Source: Paenibacillus zanthoxyli JH29
GTDB lineage: Bacteria > Bacillota > Bacilli > Paenibacillales > Paenibacillaceae
NCBI RefSeq assembly: GCF_000520715.1
Contig: NZ_ASSD01000088.1
Coordinates: 1 to 50,770 of the forward strand
Direction of reading: 5' to 3'
Length of the DNA: 50,770 nucleotides
Part shown: positions 41,340-48,110 of the stretch, one piece after another
Numbering within the stretch: position 1 is the stretch's first letter
Layout: each line of letters opens with the position of its first letter
The notes under the pieces: model-generated
Seen by the model: only the letters and a program-made list of their open reading frames with translations
Told to the model about the DNA's origin: nothing
The model's database searches: none
Translations under genes and position numbers: made by a program

Positions 41340-41840
41340 TCACACCTCTCCGACAATCTCTCCGCAGCTTGAAAAATCATACCCGCCGAGCCCGCTTACT
41401 TCATGCTTGAATTCGGGAGACCGCAGAGTTGCCAGAAGCGTCTGGAAATGCGGCTTGTCCATATCCTCCTTGTAAAAGACCAGATCATACCGCTCCTTCT
41501 TGAGCGGAATGAAATCGACGCCGGACACCTGCTGCGCCGCTTTCTCCGTGCCGATCCCCACATCGGCAATTCCCCGCGCGACAGCGCTGGCCACGGCGAT
41601 ATGGCTCATCTCTTCATGCCCGTAGCCCTGAATGGAATGAGCATCCGCGTTCATACTACGCAGCCATTCGTCCAGCATGATGCGGGTGCCCGAACCTTTT
41701 TCCCGGTTAGCCATGACGATTCCCGGTTTAAATAGACTCTCCCAGGAGCGCATATTCTTCGGGTTGCCGGGAGCGACATAGAATCCCTGATTGCGGAACA
41801 CCAGATTAACGATGACGCACCGGTGCCCGGGCAGCAGTCT
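41340..41840 (-). pseudogene. C-terminal half of a split HTH/PBP-like regulator
   Basis: About 165 residues with the second half of a periplasmic-binding-protein-like domain (PF12727-type): LLPGHRCVIVNLVFRNQGFY, KPGIVMANREKGSGTRIMLD, GYGHEEMSHIAVASAVARG and VDFIPLKKERYDLV. It continues exactly where the fragment at 44030-44469 stops. Joining the two at the shared dinucleotide restores CGC-AGA-CTG-CTG in frame and a protein of about 313 residues, the usual length of such regulators. The frame runs a few codons into the inserted DNA, which gives an artificial N-terminus. Confidence 0.85.
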
Positions 41841-41948
41841 CCTCTCTTTGGGTGATGTTGTTCTGGTAAACACCATTCTACCAAAGATTTGGAGGCCTTT
41901 TTCGTTTTTTTAGCGATGGTTACTTTCGTAATTCAGGTTTAATCTTTT

Positions 41949-42038
41949 TTATTTTCTTTTTTGATTGCCTTTAATAGTCATTATCATAACCACAAAAATA
42001 ATAATTAAAATTATAATAATCAAATTGAAGTCACCCAA
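41949..42038 (-). CDS. 29-residue hydrophobic peptide
   Basis: TTG 42038 lies ten bases after AAGGAGG. The product starts MGDF, continues as one uninterrupted hydrophobic run (LIIIILIIIFVVMIM) and ends KGNQKRK. The ribosome-binding site is the strongest in the insert. The gene follows the 331-aa membrane protein by 25 bases. Size, single membrane helix and basic tail resemble type I toxin peptides and small membrane regulators. No antisense RNA promoter was identified, so toxin function is a guess. Confidence 0.5.
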   Translation of the reverse strand: MGDFNLIIIILIIIFVVMIMTIKGNQKRK

Positions 42039-42063
42039 TTTAATTCAACCTCCTTAAGTCTAT

Positions 42064-43059
42064 TTAATCATTATTTAAAATTAATATCCGAAATGAGCCT
42101 ATTGCTTGTTGACTTTTATAATTTTTACTACTCACTTGGTAAGGATAAGGGAATGCTATAAATTGAAAATTCGTATCTTTTGTTACCTTCGGGATTTTGA
42201 AATTATAAATATTTCTTTTATTAGGTACTACACTTGAATAAAAGACTTCTTCTTTATTATCTATACTAGGAACCTGTTCCCAATTATTCAAGGCAATTAT
42301 GGCATATTGAATTGGATACTTTTGATCATTTCCTACAGACAAAAACAAATTACTTTGTTCCTTATCCGCCTCGATAAATTGTAATACTTTTTCTTTTTTA
42401 CTAAGAAACAGACTTTCGTTGATTTGCGTCTTTAAAACCTCATTAGGAACTGCATTATTGATTTGTTTTTTTTCAGTATCCTTTTTAAGAGGAAATCTCA
42501 AACTTAAGACTTCCTCAAGTATACCAGCTTTAGTTAAATCTTTTTCTCTCAGCTCATAACTAGGCTTTTTAATTATTAAAAAAGCAATATCAATCGCGTC
42601 TTTACTTATTGGAACCATTACTTTTATATCTTTTTCAGAATTGGCTTTCATAGTAAAAAGAAACTTATCAATTTTCTCATTATTTATAATTTTAAACTCA
42701 GTTTGCTTATAGTTTTCTAATACAATTAATCCATATTCTCTTTCTTCATTCATTAAATGCTGTAATGAAACTATTACATTTAACTCATTATTATGTATGT
42801 ATCCATTAAGTGAACTTCCATTATCTATAATCTCATTATTTAAGTTTTTTAATCCATAAAAAATCATGTTTGAGTCTTTATTATTACTCGATGAAGTTTT
42901 AGGGACAATTGTTTTTTTATTAACTACTGGTGACAGGTTTTCTTTGTATGGCTTATATACAAAAATCATCAATATTATAATTAATACACACAGTATTGCT
43001 ATATGATATTTTGGTTTCTTTAAAAAGGACATTTTTTTGATTTTATGTAGTATGCTCAT
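42064..43059 (-). CDS. Single-TM protein of unknown function in the AT-rich insert
   Basis: 331-aa protein with one N-terminal membrane segment (YHIAILCVLIIILMIFVY) and a large external domain rich in Lys, Asn, Ile and Glu. The domain has repeated beta-like stretches (NELNVIVSLQHLM; YPIQYAIIALNNWEQVP; NFQFIAFPYPYQVSS). No family recognised. RBS AGAAGGA. Codon use is strongly A/T-ending, unlike neighbours outside the insert, which points to foreign origin. It may display or modify something at the cell surface together with the secreted protein encoded upstream. Confidence 0.68.
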   Translation of the reverse strand: MSILHKIKKMSFLKKPKYHIAILCVLIIILMIFVYKPYKENLSPVVNKKTIVPKTSSSNNKDSNMIFYGLKNLNNEIIDNGSSLNGYIHNNELNVIVSLQHLMNEEREYGLIVLENYKQTEFKIINNEKIDKFLFTMKANSEKDIKVMVPISKDAIDIAFLIIKKPSYELREKDLTKAGILEEVLSLRFPLKKDTEKKQINNAVPNEVLKTQINESLFLSKKEKVLQFIEADKEQSNLFLSVGNDQKYPIQYAIIALNNWEQVPSIDNKEEVFYSSVVPNKRNIYNFKIPKVTKDTNFQFIAFPYPYQVSSKNYKSQQAIGSFRILILNND

Positions 43060-43120
43060 TTTTCAAATTTCCTTCTATAAAATTCAAATATTAATTCGAA
43101 GCCGTGCCAAATATATTATT

Positions 43121-43169
43121 ATCAAAGTAAAAAAGATATGCTTTTGTTGCATATCTTTTTTACTTTGAT
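43121..43169 (-). terminator. Perfect 21-bp inverted repeat, terminator between insert genes
   Basis: Bases 43121-43141 are the exact reverse complement of 43149-43169 around a seven-base loop. A and T runs inside the arms make it work as a terminator on either strand. It separates the secreted-protein gene from the 331-aa gene. Confidence 0.85.
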
Positions 43170-43187
43170 AAACATTTAAAAATTATT

Positions 43188-43688
43188 CTACCATTCGACA
43201 CGTGTTTCCTTAACCATGTCTGAGTAACCAGCTTGTTTAAAGGTATGATTTCCGATTGCATAATCATCACCGTAATAAAAGTCAGTAGGTTCTGCTTTAG
43301 CACTTGCTATAGAAGACCCCTTTTGCTCATCCAACTTAGTATCCAGAAGTGTCTCATCATCATCAAAAACTCTTGCTTTGGCACTAATGTAATCAATAGG
43401 TGCGTTAGCAGTCGATTGGCTAACCACATACGGATCACCCAATACTGGATCATATGCATTCAATTTCCAGTAGTAATGCAAGTCCTCTGAAGCAGTAGCC
43501 GCAAAAGACAAAGTTTCTGAAGTTTTATCGATGTTTTGAACAGGTACACCACTTCCACTATCAAAATCAACAGTTACTACTTCGTCGGCACTTCCTTCAT
43601 TAACAATACTCGCTGCGCTTGCAACACCTGTCAATGAAAAAGCAGCCACTCCCAAAGCGAAGCCTAGTAAAACTTTGTTAATCTTCAA
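43188..43688 (-). CDS. Secreted protein of unknown function in the AT-rich insert
   Basis: 166-aa exported protein. Signal peptide VLLGFALGVAAFSLTGVASA with cleavage after ASA. The mature part is acidic and beta-rich (DEVVTVDFDSGSGVP; LHYYWKLNAYDPVLGDPYVV; APIDYISAKARVFDDD) and ends AIGNHTFKQAGYSDMVKETR. No cysteine, no anchor. TTG 43688 is preferred: the AAAGGATGGTG site is correctly placed for it, while ATG 43700 overlaps that site. Family not recognised; a small secreted effector, bacteriocin-like or surface protein is possible. The hairpin at 43121 follows it. Confidence 0.68.
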   Translation of the reverse strand: MKINKVLLGFALGVAAFSLTGVASAASIVNEGSADEVVTVDFDSGSGVPVQNIDKTSETLSFAATASEDLHYYWKLNAYDPVLGDPYVVSQSTANAPIDYISAKARVFDDDETLLDTKLDEQKGSSIASAKAEPTDFYYGDDYAIGNHTFKQAGYSDMVKETRVEW

Positions 43689-43946
43689 AACATACACCAT
43701 CCTTTATAATATTTGTAATAATATTCCATAATGTTACTTTTTATTATTTCTTTCAACATTTTCCTTTACTAGATATAGTTAAATTTCTGTGACATTCATC
43801 TATTTTAGTAAAAAACCGAACTCTCATAAATATTAAGGAATACTATTATCTTGGTTATAAATAGCTATAGAAATATATCAATATTTCCACAAAATATTTT
43901 TTTAATTAATATGATAAACTATACTTATTATTTTAAGTATCACTTA
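43689..43946. other. AT-rich upstream region of the insert genes
   Basis: Very AT-rich, without a frame that has a ribosome-binding site. It should hold the minus-strand promoter of the secreted-protein gene. Confidence 0.45.
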
Positions 43947-43984
43947 CACAATCTATTGGGTAGAGACCTATCTAATAGATTGTG
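43947..43984. repeat. 11-bp inverted repeat near the right end of the insert
   Basis: CACAATCTATT (43947-43957) pairs exactly with AATAGATTGTG (43974-43984). ACACAATC recurs at 44011-44018. Subterminal structure of this type is common at element ends, but no family can be named. Confidence 0.6.
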
Positions 43985-44029
43985 GTATGGACACATTTTG
44001 CTTATGAATTACACAATCCACTCAACAGA

Positions 44030-44469
44030 CTGCGGACATAAGGAGTATTGAATTCGTCGGTCTCTGCGTCCCATAAATGAGCGGCGGCGAGATTCGCAGT
44101 CCCCCGGTAAAGGGAGAGAAGGCCGTCAAGACTGCCCACATAGGAACGGAGGGAGCGGATGGAGGAATTTCTTTTTTCAATATGCCGGGAAAGCACGTCA
44201 AGAACAATGTCCTGACCGCATATGATGAGTCCGTGATTATCCAGAATCAGCTTCTCCATGGAAATTACCGGCGCTTCGGGCTGATGCTTTGGAGCGGCAT
44301 AGGAAGGGCGGGTGTATGCCTCCAGATCGGCTGGGGCGACCCGCAGTTTTTTTCCGATCCGGTAAGATGGAAGCTCCCCGCGCTTAATGAGATCATACAC
44401 GGTGCCTTTGGAAATTTTGAGAATTTTGGAAACCTCTTCGGGTGAATAGGAAAGGGTGTTATCGGACAT
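44030..44469 (-). pseudogene. N-terminal half of a split HTH/PBP-like regulator
   Basis: ATG 44469 (RBS GAGGTG) starts an excisionase/MerR-type helix-turn-helix (SPEEVSKILKISKGTVYDLI, then SYRIGKKLRVAPADLEAY) and the first half of a binding-protein-like domain (LIICGQDIVLDVLSRHI, then RGTANLAAAHLWDAETDEF). After NTPYVR the frame enters foreign DNA and stops at 44002-44004. The remaining half lies at 41340-41840. Such one-component regulators sit beside molybdate/tungstate or sulfur-anion transporters; here the divergent neighbour is a TauE/SafE permease. The DNA-binding part may still be made. Confidence 0.85.
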
Positions 44470-44549
44470 GTGGAAGATCACCTCGTCAATATTCGTTCAA
44501 ATGTTGCTCTTGTCAATTATTATAGGCTAGGATACACTTTTTTTAAATC

Positions 44550-44588
44550 CGGTTTTGTTGTGTTTCGTAGCGTTTTGTTCGGTTTTGT
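44550..44588. promoter_or_regulatory. Repeated CG(G)TTTTGT motifs upstream of the TauE/SafE gene
   Basis: CGGTTTTGT at 44550, CGTTTTGTT at 44571 and CGGTTTTGT at 44580 lie in the 138-base divergent region between the broken regulator and the permease. Repeats in this place may be the former operator. Confidence 0.35.
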
Positions 44589-44607
44589 AAGAGAGGAGCC
44601 GTTATTA

Positions 44608-45462
44608 ATGAATGAAAAAGGAAAAAAATCACTGCTTGCACTGCTAACGGGAGCGCCAATCGGCTGTCTGGGCGGGTTAATCGGACTCGGCGGGGCGGAA
44701 TTCCGTCTCCCTGTGCTGGTAGGATTGTTCAAATATTCGACGCGGCAGGCGGTTGCATTCAATCTGGCCGTCAGCTTGATCACCCTGATCTCCTCGCTGG
44801 CCATTCGTCTTCCTCAGGCTCCGCTTAAAGAGCTGACGGCCATTCTGCCGGTCATTGCCTCTTTTATTGTCGGGGGGATGATTGGCGCTTATACGGGGGC
44901 GAACTACTCCAAACGGCTGTCCGAACGGACGCTTGAGAAAGTCATTCTCATTCTCCTTGTTTCCATTGGCGTACTCCTTGTTGCGGAAGGCATCTCTCCG
45001 GTTGTCTCCAGCGGTATTCCGATGCCGCTGCCGGTTGCTGTACTGGTCGGGATTGCTTTTGGGATAGGCATCGGGATTGTAAGCAGCTTGCTCGGGGTTG
45101 CCGGAGGGGAACTGATCATTCCGACTCTGCTGCTCGTATTCGGGGTGGATATCAAGATAGCGGGCACCGCCAGCGTTCTGATTAGTCTGCCAACGGTGGT
45201 GATCGGGATGATCAAGCATGCTGCCAACGGGGCCTATGCGGAGAAAAAAGAATGGAGGGAACTGGTCGTTCCCATGGGGCTCGGTTCGATTCTCGGTTCG
45301 TTCATCGGCGGGCTCTTAATCGCTTACATCTCTTCCAGCCTGCTAAAATTGGTGCTGGGCTTCATTCTGATTCTGTCTGCTATCAAAATGTTTACCAAAG
45401 CGCTCAAATCCGCACGGATAAGCACGGTTGCCGTTACGCCTCCCGCCGATGGGAAGCGATGA
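44608..45462 (+). CDS. TauE/SafE-family membrane transporter
   Basis: 284-aa protein with about eight membrane segments, in two related halves starting GAPIGCLGGLIGLGGAEFRL and IGIVSSLLGVAGGELIIPTL, the duplicated signature of the TauE/SafE (sulfite/organosulfonate exporter) family. ATG 44608 has GAGAGGAG. It is divergent from the disrupted regulator, which probably controlled it, so it may now be constitutive. Substrate not known; sulfur-containing anions are the family norm. Confidence 0.88.
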   Translation: MNEKGKKSLLALLTGAPIGCLGGLIGLGGAEFRLPVLVGLFKYSTRQAVAFNLAVSLITLISSLAIRLPQAPLKELTAILPVIASFIVGGMIGAYTGANYSKRLSERTLEKVILILLVSIGVLLVAEGISPVVSSGIPMPLPVAVLVGIAFGIGIGIVSSLLGVAGGELIIPTLLLVFGVDIKIAGTASVLISLPTVVIGMIKHAANGAYAEKKEWRELVVPMGLGSILGSFIGGLLIAYISSSLLKLVLGFILILSAIKMFTKALKSARISTVAVTPPADGKR

Positions 45463-46003
45463 TTTCCCGGACGCGCTTCAGCGTCTCCGTGAAATCTGTG
45501 CCGTCGTTATTCCACAGGACGGCGTCCGCAGGCTGCATATAGGCTTCGGTGAGCTCCTGCTCACGGGCCTTGCGCAGTCTGTTTGCCGTTTCGGCCGAGT
45601 CTCCGCCTCTTTCGGCCAGCCTTCTGGCAAGAGAGGAGAGGTCCGCGCCGATGTAGATCACAAGGATATGCTCTTGGTAGCGCTCTTTCAGCGCAAGCAC
45701 GCCGGCAAGATCCAGGATGATATTGGCGTTCGCCGGACCGTTTATAGCTTCCTCGATGCTCAAACGCAGCGTTCCGTACCATTCTCCGTTATACTCGGTC
45801 CACTCGATCAGCTCCCCGCGCGTCATTTTTTCCCGGAAGCTCTCTTTGTCCAGGAACAGGTAATGCACGCCATCGAGCTCTTGCGCCCGCGCCGGGCGGG
45901 TGGTCGCCGTGATGATTCGTGGAAATCCGGGACCTGTAAGCTGCCGCTGAATTTCGCTTTTCCCGGAAGCGGACGGACCGTACAGCACAACAATGCGTCC
46001 CAA
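45434..46003 (-). CDS. Guanylate-kinase-like P-loop protein
   Basis: 189-aa soluble protein with Walker A GPSASGKSEI and guanylate-kinase-type features: ATTRPAR for the GMP-binding TTRxxR motif, EWTEYNGEWYGT and ANIILDLAGVLALK. It differs from the housekeeping enzyme enough to be a paralogue. TTG 46003, eight bases after AAAGGAG, is the best start. Its 3' end overlaps the convergent TauE/SafE gene by 29 bases. Possible nucleotide or nucleoside kinase; the exact substrate is uncertain. Confidence 0.75.
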   Translation of the reverse strand: MGRIVVLYGPSASGKSEIQRQLTGPGFPRIITATTRPARAQELDGVHYLFLDKESFREKMTRGELIEWTEYNGEWYGTLRLSIEEAINGPANANIILDLAGVLALKERYQEHILVIYIGADLSSLARRLAERGGDSAETANRLRKAREQELTEAYMQPADAVLWNNDGTDFTETLKRVREIIASHRREA

Positions 46004-46085
46004 TGCCAACACTCCTTTGTAGGGAAATGGATGCGGAAAGTCGTAATCGGGTTAGTTATCCAACCGGACGGACAGACCAAACGGC

Positions 46086-46535
46086 TTATTCTTCCGGCGA
46101 AAGAAGCATTTCGATATGCGGAATTCCGTCTTCCAGAAAGACGTCCGACACCGGCTCGAAGCCAAAGGAAGCATAGAAGTCTTGAAGGTAAGCCTGCGCG
46201 TGGATTTTGACGCGGGTTTCCCGTAAATGCTCCCTGACAAAAGCAAGCCCCCTGCCGAACAGCTCTCGGCCAAGACCCGTTCCCCGGAGCTTCGGATCGA
46301 CGATAAACCGGCCGACGGACGCTTCGGGATAAGCCACGCCGGGGGGCAGAATGCGCAGGTAGGCGATAATCTTGCCTTGTTCCTCCAGGAACAGATGATG
46401 GCAGGCCGGGTCCTTGCCGTCCACCTCGGAATAAGGGCAGTTCTGTTCAACGACGAAAATATTGGTTCTTGCCTTCAAAATATTGTACAGCTCCATATTG
46501 GACAGCTCGTCAAATGCTTTCAGATGCCAGTTCAT
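46086..46535 (-). CDS. GNAT acetyltransferase, ElaA family
   Basis: 149-aa acetyl-CoA-dependent N-acetyltransferase. The ElaA start (MNWHLKAFDELSNMELYNIL, then RTNIFVVEQNCPYSEVDGKD) and the acetyl-CoA loop VDPKLRGTGLGRELF are clear, followed by FYASFGFEPVSDVFLEDGIP. Substrate unknown. It is divergent from the MarR gene, and the operator at 46668 lies between them. Confidence 0.88.
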   Translation of the reverse strand: MNWHLKAFDELSNMELYNILKARTNIFVVEQNCPYSEVDGKDPACHHLFLEEQGKIIAYLRILPPGVAYPEASVGRFIVDPKLRGTGLGRELFGRGLAFVREHLRETRVKIHAQAYLQDFYASFGFEPVSDVFLEDGIPHIEMLLSPEE

Positions 46536-46667
46536 CAGCGCTCACCTCGTAAAGTCTTGGGATTTCAGGCCGCAGTTCAAAAATTGCCGCATCCGCTTCT
46601 GGCTTTCCGCTTCGGATCGGGTCATAATGGAACTAAGGGATGTCTTAATGTCTAATAGTATAAGTCT

Positions 46668-46691
46668 ATTTTGTTGTATTTACAACAAAAT
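46668..46691. promoter_or_regulatory. Perfect palindrome, MarR-type operator
   Basis: ATTTTGTTGT-ATTT-ACAACAAAAT is a perfect 10+10 inverted repeat, 21 bases before the marR start, in the intergenic region shared with the ElaA-type gene. MarR proteins typically bind such AT-rich palindromes to repress themselves and the divergent gene. Confidence 0.75.
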
Positions 46692-46712
46692 ATCGGAAAT
46701 AGGAGCGTTGAA

Positions 46713-47165
46713 ATGAGCGAAGTTTTACGTGAGATCGGGATGATTGCCAGAGCGTTCGACTCGATCAGCAATATCGAATTCAAGGAATTGGAGCTGACGA
46801 AGGGGCAGTATTTGTACCTGGTCCGCATCTGTGAGCAGCCCGGGATCATCCAAGAGAAGCTGGCCGAGATGATCAAGGTCGACCGCACGACCGCAGCGCG
46901 CGCCATTGCCAAGCTGGAGCTTCAAGGGTTGATCGAGAAACGCAGCGATCCGGACAACCGGAAGATCAAGAAGCTGTACCCAACCGCTAAAGGGGAAGAA
47001 GTGTATCCTTTTTTGAAAAGAGAAGCCGACTATTCCGACCAAACAGCCCTGGCGGGCTTGTCCGATGAGGAGATCGAGACGCTATACAAGCTCCTGAAAA
47101 GGGTAAGGCGGAACGTGGAACAGGACTGGGAATATGTAAAAAAAGGCAACAAGCGCAGCTATTAA
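46713..47165 (+). CDS. MarR-family transcriptional regulator
   Basis: 150-aa winged-helix dimeric regulator. DNA-binding part IIQEKLAEMIKVDRTTAARA, wing EKRSDPDNRKIKKLYPTAKG. ATG 46713 with AGGAG. Divergent from the ElaA-type acetyltransferase, which is its probable target, and preceded by a perfect palindrome. Inducer unknown. Confidence 0.9.
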   Translation: MSEVLREIGMIARAFDSISNIEFKELELTKGQYLYLVRICEQPGIIQEKLAEMIKVDRTTAARAIAKLELQGLIEKRSDPDNRKIKKLYPTAKGEEVYPFLKREADYSDQTALAGLSDEEIETLYKLLKRVRRNVEQDWEYVKKGNKRSY

Positions 47166-47239
47166 GCTGTCCGCGCCTGCGCTTGACCGCGCTTGTCCGC
47201 AGAGGAACAGCTAGGGGCGGGCAGCGGCTTTTGCGGCAA

Positions 47240-47278
47240 AAATAAAGACGATGGCAGCCTCGCGGCCAAGCTCCATCG
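47240..47278 (-). terminator. Terminator of gbsR
   Basis: On the minus strand CGATGG and an inner AGC pair with GCT and CCATCG, followed by a T-rich tail (TCTTTATTTTT). It lies 20 bases after the gbsR stop. Confidence 0.6.
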
Positions 47279-47298
47279 CCTCCGTCCAAAAGGAAAAC

Positions 47299-47856
47299 CT
47301 ATTCTTCCTTTGGAATCAGTTCAAAGATTTTACCAGTTTCGAGAGCCACGATCAGCTTCAGCAGCCAACGGTAATATTTCATCGCGTCCCCGATTTTGTC
47401 CTCATCCTTAGTAAGCAGAGCAGCCAGCGCTTCATCCCCGCTGTACTCTTCTTTAATCGCCCGGATCTCGTTCAGAGATTTGGCTAGAGCATTCATGTTG
47501 CTTTCTACCGCTTTTCTCCACTTAATCGAGAAATAATCACTGAAATTCTGGTACCAATCGGATGAGGCCTCGAACAAATCCTTCCGTGTTCCTTTCCCCC
47601 ATACCTTATCGATCATCTTCAGATCAAGCAGCGTCCGGACACCGGTGCTCATGGACGTCTTGCTCATGCCCATCGATTGGCTCAGCTCGTCCAGCGTAAC
47701 CGGACCCTGCTTGAAATACATATATCCATACAAATGGCCGATGGACAGAGTCACGCCGTACAGATCCATGTTCTTGCCGATGGAATCGATGACGCGCTCG
47801 CGGGCCTTGCTTATTCTCTCTATTTGCTCGGGCGCCAGCCCTTCTAAATCATTCAT
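47299..47856 (-). CDS. gbsR: GbsR-type choline/betaine-responsive repressor
   Basis: 185-aa winged-helix protein of the GbsR subgroup of MarR-like regulators. Features are ERVIDSIGKNMDLYGVTLSI, GYMYFKQGPVTLDELSQSMG and MSKTSMSTGVRTLLDLKMID, then a basic wing VWGKGTRKDLFEA and a helical C-terminus. In Bacillus GbsR and its relative OpcR control choline conversion and uptake of compatible solutes. Here it is divergent from opuA, so it most likely represses the betaine importer. The orthology is by family and context. Confidence 0.85.
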   Translation of the reverse strand: MNDLEGLAPEQIERISKARERVIDSIGKNMDLYGVTLSIGHLYGYMYFKQGPVTLDELSQSMGMSKTSMSTGVRTLLDLKMIDKVWGKGTRKDLFEASSDWYQNFSDYFSIKWRKAVESNMNALAKSLNEIRAIKEEYSGDEALAALLTKDEDKIGDAMKYYRWLLKLIVALETGKIFELIPKEE

Positions 47857-47956
47857 GCTGTCTCCTCCTGCAGGAAGCTTTATAACTGCACAATCTCTCC
47901 TAGTGTATTGTAATCAGATCCCCCAATGAAGTAAAGAACCCGAACCGGAACGGAAT

Positions 47957-48011
47957 TTGGAGTAAAGCAGAGTTTTCTTTATGAAAAGTACGTAAAGTAA
48001 AAACTGTACGT
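47957..48011 (+). promoter_or_regulatory. opuA promoter candidate with inverted-repeat operator
   Basis: TTGGAG (47957-47962), 17 bases, TATGAA (47980-47985) could be a sigmaA promoter. Directly downstream ACGTAAAGT-AAAA-ACTGTACGT (47990-48011) is an inverted repeat with one mismatch, placed where a repressor such as GbsR would block transcription start. Confidence 0.45.
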
Positions 48012-48110
48012 TAAATTATAACGGTATATGCGCTTTGCTTCTCCTTCCGGTCGTCCGTTAGACTGAAACGAGTGAATTGACCCGGAAAAATACGGGAGAA
48101 GGAGGTCCAT

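Larger units (their letters stand above)
41841..44029. mobile_element. AT-rich insertion of about 2.2 kb without recognisable transposase
   Basis: The DNA between the two halves of the regulator is much richer in A and T than either flank. It holds three minus-strand genes (secreted protein, membrane protein, 29-residue peptide), a perfect 21-bp hairpin and an 11-bp inverted repeat near its right end. Removing it restores the interrupted gene. The only sequence shared by the two junctions is CT, so a target duplication, if any, is 2 bp. No terminal inverted repeats and no transposase were seen. The class of element is unknown. Confidence 0.7.
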
